A DNA stretch of 64,000 nucleotides, from positions 38,959,816 through 39,023,815 of the forward strand of contig CP154954.1 of the NCBI GenBank assembly GCA_039621445.1, read 5' to 3'. This DNA is from Euglena gracilis (lineage: Eukaryota; Euglenida; Euglenophyceae; Euglenales). This document shows positions 9,625 to 23,076 of the stretch, piece by piece; the first letter of the stretch is position 1; each line of letters begins with the position of its first letter. The notes below the pieces were generated by a model, which was not told the DNA's origin, made no database searches, and worked only from the letters and a program-made list of their open reading frames with translations. Made by a program: the position numbers and the translations under genes.

Positions 9625-11942
9625 GTGTGGGGGGGGGGGCAGGGGCCAATGGGGCACACGTCTGTGGGGGCATGTGTGCGGGGTCCAGGCATGAGACGAC
9701 GGAGCATGAGACGATGGAGCGAGCCCCTTCTGGAATTGTACGGCAGATGGGCGGAAACCTCCGGTGGCAGCGGGGGGACGGGGATGGGGGAAGGAAGCCT
9801 GCGGGGGTGGGGGGGGGGCTTCCAATCAGATAATGTCTGTTGATGGTGGAGTGGCTGATTTTTTTTGTTAAAATGGCTGTTTTCTTGGAGAGAGGAGTGA
9901 GTCACCAGCATCTGGAGTATTTGAGTGCGCAGCAATTTGGTAGGGCGTCGCCAAAAATGTTTCAGGTGTGTTGGTTGAGCATTGTGAATGGTGTAGTGGT
10001 AGTAGTAGTAGTAGTAGTAGTTGTTGTTGTTGTTGCAGTGTTTATTTGGCAGCTGCCTACTACTTGCCCCCCCCCCCCCCGGGGCGGCCCAGTAGTAGTC
10101 AGAAGGGGGGTCACATTGTGACACCCGTTATCCAATTTTCAACTCCTCAGTCCCCCGGTGCCAGGGAAACATGCCAAAACTGGGCAATGGTTGCTGGATT
10201 CAGTGAGTGTTTAATAAATTTAATCAAGAACAGTTAAATTTAGGAATGCAGTCCGGACAAAAATGGCGGGAAGCAAAAATGCTGGGGGGAAAATGATGAG
10301 AAAAACGGCGGGAAATTTTTGATTTTGGAAAACTTAATGATTAATGATCAGATGATGAAAAAAAATCGACTTTCTGCGGAAAATGGTGGTAATTTTTCCC
10401 ACTTGTGATGTAAATTCTTCGGCAAAGGAGCAACCCAAAATTCTAAAAAAAATGGTCAAAATGGTGTTCTGGGTGTTTTTTTTTTGTGGTTTTGTATTAA
10501 AAAAAACCAGACCCAAAATTGACCATATATCATAACCCCCATCCTTTTGTGTAAAATTAAACTACCTGTGAACGTGGCTCCTCCAAAAGGGCGTAGAAAG
10601 GCTACAGGGGGGGGGGGATGACAGGGAAAAGTGATGGGAGAATATGGGTGGTTTTCCATCATTTTTGTTCGGATTGTTGGGTTGGGGTTAGGTTAGGATT
10701 GGCTCGCTGAGAATTGGCCCAGTTTGGGGACAAAGTCGCCCAGAAGTTGTCCCCGTTGATCTGGTGCCCCCCCCATTTTAACCCCCGGTATCATTTTTCG
10801 CCCAAAGTCCTGAAATGGGGGGAATCATATTTGGGGGTCGTAGCTCGGAAATTTTTGGGGTTTTGGGGGGGGACGCACTGCATTTTTGTCCTCGACAGGT
10901 TTCAAAAATAGCAAATTTTTTCTTCCAGTGCTGCGCGCCGGGAAGTGATTTAAAAAATACCTTTTCCCCCTCATTTTCAAGAACTTCAGAATTACCCGCA
11001 AAAAAATTTAGTGCCCATCTCTGCAAAGCCAAAAACCCTGTCCATTTGATTCAATCCATTCATAGCTTGGATCCCGATCCCTATCCGGGGGATTTGTATT
11101 TGGGGGGGTGGCTGTGTTTGAAGGGAGGGTTTACGATGCAGGACGGCACTCTGAAGCAACTGCATCCAACAAACCGATTTTTTTGGAGCCAACCATATCG
11201 ATCCAGCTGAGAGACTTGCAGGTCCTTGCGAGCAGAGGGAAAGGCTGGCCCGCGGTTTGGTGGGCTGGCGGACAGGCCTGTGGTGGAGTATCTCCGGCGG
11301 CAGCGTTGGGGTTAGCCCGGGCCGCCATCCCTCCGACCCAGGACCGCCACCGGCCAATGGCTGAGGTCCCCTTTGCCGCGTAGTTATTGAGTTTCCAGGT
11401 GGCAAAACCCTCTCTTTTTTTTACACTGTTTACAGACTTCCTGATACTTTTTTTTTTCATTTTTTTCACATTCACATCCAAAATTTTAGGCGTTCCGTGA
11501 GATGTGTTCTTTGTTTCTTTTTTTCTTTTCTGGGGTGTTGCACCATTTGTCAACACCAAAGCACATGACGACACATGTCCTCTTTTTTTTTGCATTTGTG
11601 TGCATTGCTCCAGCGTTATTGCATTCCCCTCAGCTCTCGTTCCTTCATTGACACCGTTTCAGCTTCTTTGAATTCCTCTTGAAGAGCACAGGACTTTTTT
11701 GACCATCCAGACCTATCTATTCAACCCCCCAGCCATTCCTGTGCTGTGCCATGTCTCATTTAAGGGTCTGTGCATTCGCCACATGTATGTATGTGCGGGT
11801 GGGCGGGTTTGTGGGTGGGAGGGTGGGTGGGTGGGTGGGTGGGTGGGCGTGGACCGGTGGATAGGTGTAAGTGTGGGTGTGGGTGTGAGTGGGGTATTGA
11901 AGTCCGGCGGTGGTTTGCCCGCGGGGGTGGCGGGACTCACAG

Positions 11943-12073
11943 GCCTTGGAGCAGCCCAGCAGCAGCGTCGCCCCCCGGCCCTTTGACCCGACGGTGTCCG
12001 CAGTCACTGCACTGCATGGCCGCCCAGTCCCCTCCCCCGCCTCCTCCCCCGCACCGCCACCCGCTGTTTCCAG
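11943..12073 (+). CDS. Candidate Ser/Pro-rich exon, strand uncertain
   Basis: The plus frame reads ALEQPSSSVAPRPFDPT and then a Pro/Ser/Ala-rich stretch up to a GTGTGC donor. Third positions are G/C-rich, especially in the first part, but the acceptor (CTCACAG) lacks a pyrimidine tract. The minus strand reads a Cys-containing stretch MQCSDCGHRRVKGPGG before a perfect GTGAGT donor, so the exon could instead lie on the other strand. Function unknown. Confidence 0.3.
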
Positions 12074-12689
12074 GTGTGCTCTCCGCCAACGCCGTCGATC
12101 GGAGGGAACACAGTGGTGCAGTAGTGCTGCAGCACAGGCTTCACACCCCGACGGCTTTCCTTTTCTGCTGAGGAACAGCAGGAGTGCCCGATTCTGACCA
12201 AACTGCAGAAGAGGGAAACAAAAAGCAGGCGTTCTATATTTTCAGCCGTTGAATGCTTGGGGCAAAAGTATCCCAAGGAGGCCCCAGTTCCACAGCAATT
12301 GTCAACTGACATGTGCAGCATCCGTCGGGGCATGCCCAGCCTTTAAATATTAGATGGGGTTCTCCCTTCAGAGTGGGTCACGATTCCCTCGACCCGGATT
12401 TGCTTTGACACAGTTCTGCACATCTTTTTTGATTGTCTCCCATCCTCTCCGTCTGCTCTTCGGTGATCTTTTGGTCCTGGGTTTTCCTTCCCTGTGCCCT
12501 GCTCAGGCCCCCTCCTGTAGCCACACCCCTCCCTCCTTCCGCCTCCCCGATGACGATCGCCTCCTCTGAAACTTCGTTCCTCGCCCCCCAGCAGGCTGGC
12601 CACACCTTGGAAAGTGCTGTGGGTGGTTTATGTATGTGTGTTTGTGTGTGTCCATATGTAGGTAATTAGGAATTCCACAAATTTGTGCC

Positions 12690-12790
12690 ACAAATAATCA
12701 CGAACCATCACAAACCAGCACGAATTTGGTGGTTTCCCAAACTAACAAAATCACGAGAAATCACACATCACCACCAAGAACACTGAATAA
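12690..12790. repeat. AATCACGAA-type short repeat
   Basis: Degenerate copies of a 10-bp unit around AATCACGAAT; the same unit forms clearer arrays at 19,930-20,010 and 20,680-20,730. The surrounding 12.1-13.0 kb holds no gene I can support. Confidence 0.5.
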
Positions 12791-13030
12791 CGGCATCTTT
12801 CAGCCTCCGAATAGGTGCCGAATGCACCATGCATGTGATTTTTCAGCGAGAGCAGGCACAAACCTTGTTCCTTTTCCGGTGCAAGACGCCGCAGGTAAAT
12901 AATACAAAAAAAAACAGATTGACCCCCTGCATCATCCTCGGAATGAGTCTGCACCTAGGGATTGGGCGGGCAGTTGTCACCCTCGCCCTGGCCAACTTCA
13001 GAAGGGGAACGCCCCCCCCCCCCACCCCCG

Positions 13031-13694
<664 letters not shown>

Positions 13695-14312
13695 ACCTGC
13701 CCTTCCCCCCCTTGGGGCAAAATTTTCCGGTCACCTGCACCACTGTACAGGGGGGTGTCCCCCACCCCCCTGCTGGGTCCAACCTCCCCCCTGCCTTATA
13801 TCGAGCCCAGCTGCCTCCCCCCCCCCCCCCGGCTTGTTGCCCCCCCCCCCCAAGGTGCTGTTGGGGCCAACATGGCCCCCCAAAGGTGGCCCCCCGTCCC
13901 GTTGGGGCCGACATGGACCCCCCCTTTTTTGGGGCATTTTGGCTTGGCGGCTCGTTTGTCCTTCAGCACAAGGGACGGCCAGACGGCCAATCCAGAGATC
14001 AAAAGGGGACAAAACTAAGTTTGAAAATTTGCATTTTTTTGACGGTCTGGCTTGTGGTCGATGATTTAAAGATGCCAGAAATCATTTCCCCCTGAAAGTC
14101 GACCCATTTTTGCCAAATTTTGGCCGTTTTTTTGGTAATATTTTTGACATTGGGTTTTTCCTGTGGATTTTTCATTGAATTTGCTGGGATGGGATTTTTT
14201 TGGCTTAAGGATTGCCCTTCCACACACCGCGATTGTGCATGTGTGTGGAATCGCACCTCACCTTGCTCGACTGTTCTCTGAGGTTGTTGGCCGGCCCAGT
14301 GGGTGGGGAGCG

Positions 14313-17300
14313 ATGCTGGCGGCACGGCACACATACGCGTTCCACGGCATCCCCCTGCACCGGGTGGGCGGCGTCGGGGGCCCCCCGGGCCCCCGCTTCT
14401 CCGGCACAGACCACATCAAGCTCATCCCGCCCAACCCCTCCGTGCCCCCGGAGGACCGCCTCATCCCGCTGCTGCCCCCGCCGCCCCCGCAGCCGCCCCC
14501 GGCGGAGCCCCGGCTGCCCCCGGTCCGGCCCGGCCAGTGCGGTGCAGCGGCCCCAGCGCCAGCACCACCGCCACAGCCCCACCCTGTAGGACGTGTCAGT
14601 GTTTCGCTCTGTGCCGGACTCCTCCCAAGGTGGTCCCCCATCGATGCCGGGGGGGACTGGATGGCGGCCACCCCAATCAAATCATTCCTGTAACACAGTT
14701 TTATATTTTTCACACCACACACAAACAGCACCGCCTCACCCCCCCCCCCCGACGGCAGCGGCCGGGTGGCAAACGGGCCCGGCCCCGGCCTCGCGCCCGT
14801 GGCCGCCGCCGCCCCCCGACGCCCCGCCCCGCCGCGGCCGCCGTCAGGGGAGGGGCCCCCGCCACCGCCCACGGCTGGGGACGGTGGGCGGCGGCCTCCC
14901 CCCCCCCCAAATTTGCATGAGGGTCCTCGGGGGGGGGGGGGGGTGCCAGGCCCCCCCTGCTGCTGTGCCCCACCCAATGTTTGGCAGGGGAAGGGGCACA
15001 GAACCAGGAACCACGAAAAGCCTCCAAGGCGAAGGGTCGGGTACACAAGGCGATTCCCCGGCATGCCCCATAGCAGGTTGCTGCCTGTCTTCGTTCACAT
15101 GCATTTGTGTCCCCCTAGGGGGGTGTCAAAAAATGGCAAAATGGCTTTGCCCCTTCCAAACAAAAAAACCTCTTTTTGCGGGTCGTGATCCTTGCTGGCT
15201 GGGACCCCAGACGGCAGAGGCGGCCACCCAAAATGGAGGGTATGGATAAGATTGGTTTGGATGGCGTTCGGTTCAAAATCCGCCCAATTATTACGCCAGG
15301 ACCAATTTTGGGAAACCACTCAGATTCTCAAGCCATTTAAAATATTTCACCAGATTCACACACGTGATGAAATACGAGATGTAAGAAAGAGCAGTTACAT
15401 GAGTATTTGATTTTGGCTACACAATTTTTTGTTATCTAACACTATTTTTTCTCAAAGTGTGTTTGGCTTTCAAGGATTGTTGGGGGGGTTATGTTCGGCT
15501 GCTCTTTCAGTTTTACAGCTCTTTTGGAATTTCTAATAGTGTTTGTATTTTCCATTTCTCCTCGTGTCGGTGCCCAATTTTTTCAATTTAAGGAAACCAC
15601 ACAAATTTTTCCCCGGCCGTTTTCCCCAATTTTTGTGCCACCAATTTTGTTGGAACCAACCTCATGCATGCCCAATGTCGCCCCCCCCCCCCTGGCGGTC
15701 AAGCACCTGCCTCACATTTCGCACGAGCGACCAGCAACGTTTTTTTTTTGTGTAACACAGGGGGGGCCAAGCCAAACTGTAACCAACATGGTGTGGCCAA
15801 ATGAATTCATGGATGTGGCCCTCCGATCGATGTGGATGGCGTGCACCACCACCATGATGGCCGCCGCCACGCATTTCCCCCAACAGCAACCGCATCCCCC
15901 GCCGCCGCCGCCGGCTCAACCGCCGTGGGACGCCTACCGCGCGCTGGACCGCCCGGGTGGCTCGTACGCGTCCACCCCCCTGGCCGGAGGTGTGGGCCAG
16001 CCCCAGGATTCGATGTGAGGAAGGTGCACGGGGTTTAGGTGGGGGGTATCCCCCCCGGACCAGAGGGGGGTCCGGACCACCCCCCCACCTGCCGTGGGGA
16101 GTCCAGAACAACCCCGGGGGGTACCCGGGACCCCCCAAAAAGGTCAATTTTTCTTTCCTGCTTCGCATGCGAAATGTTTTGCATTTTTTGACAAATTTTT
16201 GCCCATGAAGTGCCCAAAATGGCACCTTTGGCTCACAATGGCGCCCAGACCACACCACTGTTTGGTCAGGGGGTGTCGCCCCAACCCCCCCCCCCCCCGC
16301 TGGACTGGAGGGGTCCGGACCCACCACCTGCCTTATTTTGAAGCCTGGTCGGCCTGCCGTAAGCCCCGGCCTTCCCCCAGCACTGGGGTGCCTTGGAAGA
16401 CCAACCCAGGATCAGCCTGAAGTGGAAGGAAGTTTGAATGCACACCTTGTGGGGGTGGGGCGAAATTGCACAGTGATAATTTCTGCAGGCCGAGCGCAAA
16501 ATAGACCAAAAGAAAAGTGAAAAATGGGTCAAGGATGCAAATCGGGCTGGCCAACTATGGGGAGGGGAAGGTTGCATGGAAAGAGAGGGTTGGTGTGGAT
16601 GGCAAAGCCCAATCTTTCCGAACAGACGGAAATTTTTTTGGTTTTCGGTTTTCCTCGTCACCAAAACTATGAAAGTGTGAGCCTTGAGATATAAAAAGTT
16701 TCGTCCATAATTGTGCCATTGCCATAATTGTGAATTTTGTAATTGCAATCAAGGGTTTGAAGCCAACTTTTTTTGTCTTCTCCCTGCCCGGCTATTTGGG
16801 CACCATTTTCTCAGTCCTGAGATCCTGAGCCCCAAACAACGAGTGCCAGATTACTGGACCCATCTTTTTGCCTTACCCCCCCTGCCAGGCTTTGGGGAGG
16901 ACACGGTAGGGAAGAGCTGGGAGGAGGCAAAGGAACAATCGGACGCGTGAGGATTTGCGAAAGCCACCCCAGAAAATTACTCTCCCCAAATGCAAAGCCC
17001 CCCTCCCCAAAACACCCCCCCCCCAATTAGAAGCCCCTCCACCAAATAACACCCCCCTCCAAATAGAAGCCCCCCCCCAGGTTTCCCACCAAAAATTCAA
17101 ATAACACCCCCCCCCCCCCCCCTCGACCAAGCGGCCGACAAAGTTTACGAAGTTTTTCCAAAAAATGGTGAAAACCTCGAAAACCTCGAAAATCTCCATG
17201 AAAACAGGTCGTCATCGGGAACAAAATTGATATCTGGTTTCCTTGAAACATGGCCTATCCACCCAAAACTCGAAAAAATGTGCTTGCAAATTTTAATTTT

Positions 17301-19171
17301 GGACCACATTCGATCTCCGGATCGGCCGCCAGCAGAAGGTTTTTCCTTTAGACAAAGGGTGCCCAATTAGAACCCCCCCCCCCCCGCTCGAGTTTTCCGC
17401 AGGGTGACCGAATAGTAGCCCCGGGGGGCTTCTAATTGGGGGGGGGGTCCGGGGCTGCATTGGGCTGGGTCGATGAAAAAACAAAATTTTCTAAAACAAT
17501 TTTGCCTTCTCGATGCTAAATCAATGCTGGATCGGGACCGGAGGAACAGCCTGCTTACCGACTCATGCCACACAGGTGTAGGTGCTAGACATTGAGGGCA
17601 CGGAAGCTGTGATGAGGGAAAAAATAGGATATGTGAGCTGGGCAGCCTAGTTGGCTGGCCAGCTTGTGGCCGGCTGGCCCGGCCTCTGGCCGGGCTGGAC
17701 CCAACTTCATTTCACTCGACCCCCCGGGGGGGGGGGCTTTCAGCCCGAATTTGGGCCGCTGGCTGGATTTGAGCTGCTGGCTGGCTGGACCCCCCCAGGG
17801 GATGGGGTCCCCTCCGGCTAAAGAAAACCCCTGCTTGTGACCCCCCCCTATCCCCCGGGGGGGTCCAGCCAGCAGCTCGTTTCCAGCCAGCAGCCTTTTT
17901 TGCCAGCCAGAGGCTGGACCCCCCCTGGGGGTCCTTATGAAAACCCACGGTTCGACATAAATTGGGTGTCATGGCATTGAGGTGGCTGTGAGGGAGTATC
18001 CCCACCCCCAAAAGGTCAAAATTCTGCGTCTAGCAATTCACTTTTCTTGGTAATTTTGACAAAATTTCCTCAAAAATGGAGTGTTAGGCCGATTTTGGGG
18101 GAGTAAGGATTTCTGTCCCAGCGCTTTGTGTCAGCCAAAATGGTTCATTTTGTCCGTGACTTGTGTACGCGAGGGATGCCCTCCCCCCCCCCCCCCCCCC
18201 CCCCGTCTTGACCAAAAGGGGGGGTTCGGTCCCTACCTGGCTGATGTCGAACCTTGCAAACCCCCCAGAGGGTTTTTTTTGAAATCCCACCCAAAATGCA
18301 AAATTCAGGGTGCTTTATTTAATGAGGAGAGTTAGATTCCCACCATCTGAAGGGGTGCCAGACACAGGAAATTTTCTGGCATGGAACGTGCCATATCCAG
18401 AAGATTTTGGTACCTGAAATACCCCCTGATAAAAATTCTACCACTGATGATACCAACAATGGCGAATATTTGTTGTTGTTGCCAATTGAGTCTAGTTTCT
18501 GAAATAATTCTTTGAAGGAAGAATGCAACACAGAGAGGTGAAATTGTGATTGTGATTGCTCTTTGTTTGGTGTCTTTTGCTTTGTGCCTTTTGGAAATAA
18601 GAGGAACGAGATGCATTTCAAAGTTCACTATGCGCCTATGAAGCATCAGAGCAGATGTTGTGGGATGGTTCTGAGTGCATGTGTTTTCTTTTGGCTGAGA
18701 ACAACGACTCAAACTGTCACAAATGGGAATCGAGGGCCCTCGGCATGGCTTTCCAAAAACCTTGACCCATTGAAATCTCAGAGAATTTTGATTCCCTCTG
18801 GTCCTCCAACAGCCTCACGCTGGTCTTTTTCACACAACACTGGCGTTGCTGGTTGCACTCAGGAGCCACTGACAGCCCGCACTCCTTCGCCCGGGAGCCC
18901 CCGTGGGACGCCCCCCGCGTGCCGGCCAACGCGGTGGCGGACGTCACGGAGGTCGGCCCGCCGAGTGGGCAGGTGATGGTCCACGGCTCGGGCCTTCCTT
19001 CCTTCGCCTTCCGCAACAGTGGCTTGCACATCCATGATCCTGTGCTGGCCAGTGGCGCAATCACACACACACACACACGCACGCACGCACGCACGCACGC
19101 ACGCGCGCACGCACGCAAACACGCACGCACGCATGCCACGCCACGCATGCACGCACGCTATGCCACGCACG

Positions 19172-19223
<52 letters not shown>

Positions 19224-19448
19224 CGCGCACACACACACACACACACAGTTGAGGGCTGGAAATGGTAGTGCCCGAAATCTGACCTCGGGGCCAGCGCCAG
19301 CCTGCGGCCGCCAGAGTACCAGCCCGCGGAGGGCCTCGGCAGGGCCCCACCCTTCGCCCGTCGCTTCATCCCCGAGGCGTGCCCCCCTGTGCCCCCTCCA
19401 GACTCCTTTTCAACTCAGATGACACCCCCAGGGGAGACGAGGGGATGA
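14313..19448 (+). CDS. Gene model E: four-exon Pro-rich protein, unknown function
   Basis: Exons 14,313-14,585, 15,761-15,989, 18,863-18,972 and 19,317-19,448 join with matching phases (0, 1, 0). Exon 1 may carry the start ([17 protein letters not shown]) and includes [20 protein letters not shown] before a Pro-rich end. Exon 2 starts after a T-rich acceptor and includes [16 protein letters not shown], a Met/Ala and Pro run, and [18 protein letters not shown], with a GTGTGG donor. Exon 3 reads [20 protein letters not shown] and [13 protein letters not shown]. Exon 4 reads [20 protein letters not shown] and stops at TGA 19,446-19,448; an alternative acceptor at 19,300 gives a different frame open to 19,549. 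Most codons end in G or C. A further GC-rich block at 14,759-14,925 could be another exon, but its frame is unclear. No homologue recognised. Confidence 0.48.
16940..18310. other. Intronic repeat block with inverted CCCAATTAGAAGCCCC motifs
   Basis: The long third segment of gene model E's introns. The motif CCCAATTAGAAGCCCC (about 17,020) and its complement (about 17,430) bracket a C-rich block, possibly a small inverted-repeat element. 17,640-17,940 holds GGCTGGACCCC/CCAGCCAGCAGC repeats related to 2290-2720. I see no gene in 15,990-18,862. Confidence 0.4.
19062..19248. repeat. (CA)n / (CACG)n microsatellite
   Basis: ACAC and ACGC tracts in the third intron of gene model E, shortly after exon 3. 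Confidence 0.95.
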
Positions 19449-19734
19449 ACCCATTTGAACGTCAAATACCCCCCATTTCCACATCGCATGGAGCGCTGGA
19501 GGAAATTCTTTTTGCCAGAGGACCCCAGGACTCCCGGGGGAGGGTCTAGCCAGTGTGCAGCTTGTGGTCATCCCAGCCACGGACCCGGAGTCCTTAAACA
19601 AAGGCCTGATGGGTATTTTTGCGACCCCCCGCCTGGGAGGGAAGCCAGGAGTAACAAGTGGTGGTGCCCCCGCAGTCATTATCCAACTTACAAGTGTAAC
19701 GCCATTAAGAGTGATCGGGGGGGGGGCAGGGAAG

Positions 19735-21140
19735 GATGGGAAGCCCTTCGGTATTGAGGTAGGTGGTAGGGGGGGGTCCGGACCCCCCCCCCCCTGGGGG
19801 GGGCAGGTGGGAGGGGGGGTGCCGGCCCACCCCCCCCCCCCCTAGATGTTGGGAGGGGGGGTCCGGACCCCCCACCCCCCCCTCCTTGACGGGTGCCAAA
19901 AATACAGGGATTCCCTCTGATTCGTGGCACGAATAATCACGAATAATCACGAATCACCACGAATTTTGGATTTTTCGAAAATCACGAATAATCACGAATA
20001 TCACGAATAACCACGAATGAGATTTTTTCCTGGAAAATTTTTTAGTTTACAAATGAAGTCTTTCAGCATTCGGAACTGTACTTTATTTGTTCTTTAAAAA
20101 ATTTCTTCTTCGGATTTTGACGATGAGGTTGAGGACCGCTTCACTGTTGCGTAACAACACTGGCCGCGAGCGACTTTGCTTTCTGCTTTTGTGATGGATC
20201 ATGTTTTCAGCCAAAAAAAGGTTTGTTTAGACAATGGAACGCTCACACAATGATGATGCATAGGTACATCGTTGGCAACTTTGTGTCCCCCCCCTTGTCC
20301 AACGACCGGGCTTGCCTGACGACTACCCCCTCCCACGGTCAGAGATGATCTTTTTGTATACATATGATTTGGTTCCGCCAAAATTGCTAACAGTTGGCCA
20401 AAAATAGTCAAAAATGACCAAAATGGCCTGAAAATGGCCAAAGGTGGCCCAAAATGGCCAAAAACCAAAAAAAAATGGCAAAAGGGAAAAAAATACCAAA
20501 AGTCACCAAAAATCGCCCAAAGCGGCCAAAAGTGGGCCAAAGAGGGCCATGGTGTGGCCAACAGTTGCCAAAGGTGGCCAAAAGCGACCAATCAAGGCGA
20601 AAAGTGGTTAAAATGCCTGCCGGCATCCCAGCAGTCCACCATTTAGCTGAAAACCGGGCGGATTTTTGGAACCACGAATAATCACGAATAATCACGAATA
20701 ATCACGAATAATCACGAATAATCACGAATCAGAAATGGCGGTGCCCACCACGAATGGGAGGGAAACCCTGCAAAAATAGCAGAAAATTTTCTTCCGGCGC
20801 TGCGCGCCGGAAAATGAGCAAAAAACACCCCTTTTGCTCACTTTTGGACATATTGCCCATTTTTTGATGTGTTGGTGTTTTCCCCCAAAAAAATGTTCAA
20901 AAAATTTCAAAAAATGAGCATTTTTGGATCGATTTTCAAAGAAAAATCAGGGATTTTTGACCAATTTCGACCCTTTTTCCGGCCCTTTGCCCGTCCATGA
21001 AATCGAAAAATTTTCGGCCCCCCCTCAGTTTCGAGGTAGGAGGGGGGGGTCCGACCCACCCCCCCCCCCCTCCGTGTCGGGAGGGGGGGTCCGACCCACC
21101 CCCCCCCCTCAAGGCTTCCCATCCTTCCCTGGGGGGGGGG
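19735..21140. repeat. Dispersed poly-G/poly-C repeat with AATCACGAAT arrays
   Basis: Opens with GGTCCGGACC palindromes inside long G/C runs (19,770-19,870). AATCACGAAT units follow (19,930-20,010), then a TGGCCAAAA-rich block (20,390-20,600), more AATCACGAAT units (20,680-20,730), and a segment with a perfect 7-bp-stem hairpin (20,794-20,810). 20,790-21,125 is homologous, in inverted orientation, to 40,775-41,110. No protein-coding gene is supported. Confidence 0.7.
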
Positions 21141-21189
21141 TCGTATGGAGCCGGGTCCAACCTTCAGGGGAAAGCTGGGGACATGGATT

Positions 21190-22290
21190 GGGGAATCTTA
21201 GGGAATCTTAGGATTCCAATAAGATTCCCTAAGATTCCAAAAGATTCCAATAAGATTGCATAAGATTCCCTACGATTCCAATAAGATTCCCTAAGATCCC
21301 TAAGAACCCAATAAGATTCCATAAGTTTCCTTAAAATCCCAAGACTCCCTAAGATTCCCTAAGGTTGCAATAAGATTCCCTAAAATTCCAATAAGATTTC
21401 ATAAGATTCTCTAAGATTCTCTAAGATTACAATAAGATTCCAATAGGATTCCATAAGGTTCCCTAAGATTCCAATAAGTTTCCAATAAAATTCCCTAAGA
21501 TTCCCTAAGATTCCAATAAGATTCATTAAGATTCTCAAAGATCTTAGGGAATCTTAGGGAACATTAGAGAAGTAGTAGGGAATTTTAGGGAATCTTATTG
21601 GAATCTGAGGGAATCTTCGAGAATCTTATGGGAATCTTAGGGAATCTTTGGGAATCTTGGGGAATCTTAGGGAATCTTAGGGAATCTAGGGAGGCTTAGG
21701 GAATCTTAGGGAATCTTAGAGAATCTTTGGGATTCTTAGGTAATCTTAGGAAATCTTATTGGAATCTTAGGGAATCTTTGGGAATCTTATTGGAATCTTA
21801 TGGAATCTTATGGAGATTTAGGGAATCTTAGGGAATATTAGGGAATCTTATTGGAATCTTAGGGAATGTTATTGTAATCTAATGGAATCTTAGGGAATCT
21901 TAGGGAACCTCACGGATTCCAAGCAAATCTCAGGGAATCTTACGGAATCTTATTGGAACCTTGGGTAATCTTAGGGAATATTTGGGAATCTTAGGGCATC
22001 TTATTGGAATCTTGGGGAATCTTATGGAATCTTAGGGAATTTTCTTGCCATCTTATGGAATCTCAGGGAATCTTAGGGAATCTTCTTATTGGAAGCTTAT
22101 GGAAGCTTAGGGAATCTTAGGGAATCTTATGGAATCTTATTGGAACCATAGGGAATCTTAGGGAATCTTAGGGTATGTTATTGGAATCTTAGGGAATCTT
22201 ACGGAATCTTATTTGAATCTTGGGGAATCTTAGGGAATATTGGAGAATCTTGGAGAATCTTAGGGAATAATATTGGAGTCGTAGGGAATC
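21190..22290. repeat. 10-11 bp satellite with internal strand switches
   Basis: About 1.1 kb of degenerate units GGGAATCTTA and TTGGAATCTTA. Two units at 21,190-21,210 are forward, 21,211-21,535 is in reverse orientation (AAGATTCCCT units), and 21,540-22,290 is forward again. The two large blocks are complementary and could fold into a long imperfect hairpin. 22,291-23,076 has no recognised gene. Confidence 0.92.
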
Positions 22291-23076
22291 TTGGGGTTCC
22301 GATTGGCCTCCCGTCGGGCTCCCATTTTTTTCGAAAGTTAGAGAAAGCTTAGACCACATTCCGGATGAATTTTAGACCAAATTTTGGCGTTGGTAGGCAA
22401 AATGTGTTTCCAAAAATCTCCAAAATGTGACCTAACTTTCGGCCTAATTGGTCCCTGAAAATGTCCAATTTTCAACGCGCCGAACCTAACCCTGAAACTA
22501 AGTGGAGACCCTCCTGGGATCTGCCGCCCGTTGCCTGGATCCGGCGCGGTTCCGGGCGAAGCGCACCGAAAATCCGGAAGGTCGGACCCGGGTCACTCCA
22601 TACGACCCTCCCCTTGAACACTCTTAACGTCCCCCCGGGTGGGGGGGGGGGTCAGAGTGATCCTTTCTTTGAGACATAGTCCGCCAGTTCAAAAAATGAA
22701 GAGGGTTATTTGAGGAGGGATAATCTTTCCTTCTCGGTTCATCGCCAGGGGTCAGAGGTGCCCTTCTGACCCGATTGAATTGCAGCTTTTGAAGGCTAAC
22801 TATTGGAAATGAAAATCAACTGGAAACATGAATGTGCAAAGATTGCCAAAGCTTTCTCAGGTGCATTCTTCAGGTCTCTTCTCAAGGATTTGCTATAGCC
22901 AAGGGTCGGGGGACTGCCGCAAGCTCAAAATTGGTCAGCCCGATTTCCAGTGGGTCCCTGAGCCAATTGGCTCCAAAAACCTGCACCCAGTTTTGGCATT
23001 TTGGGCCCCACCGGGGGAGTTCCTGCCCCGACAACGAGTCCACGTCGCCACCGCAGCCCCCCCTCACCCCGCACAG

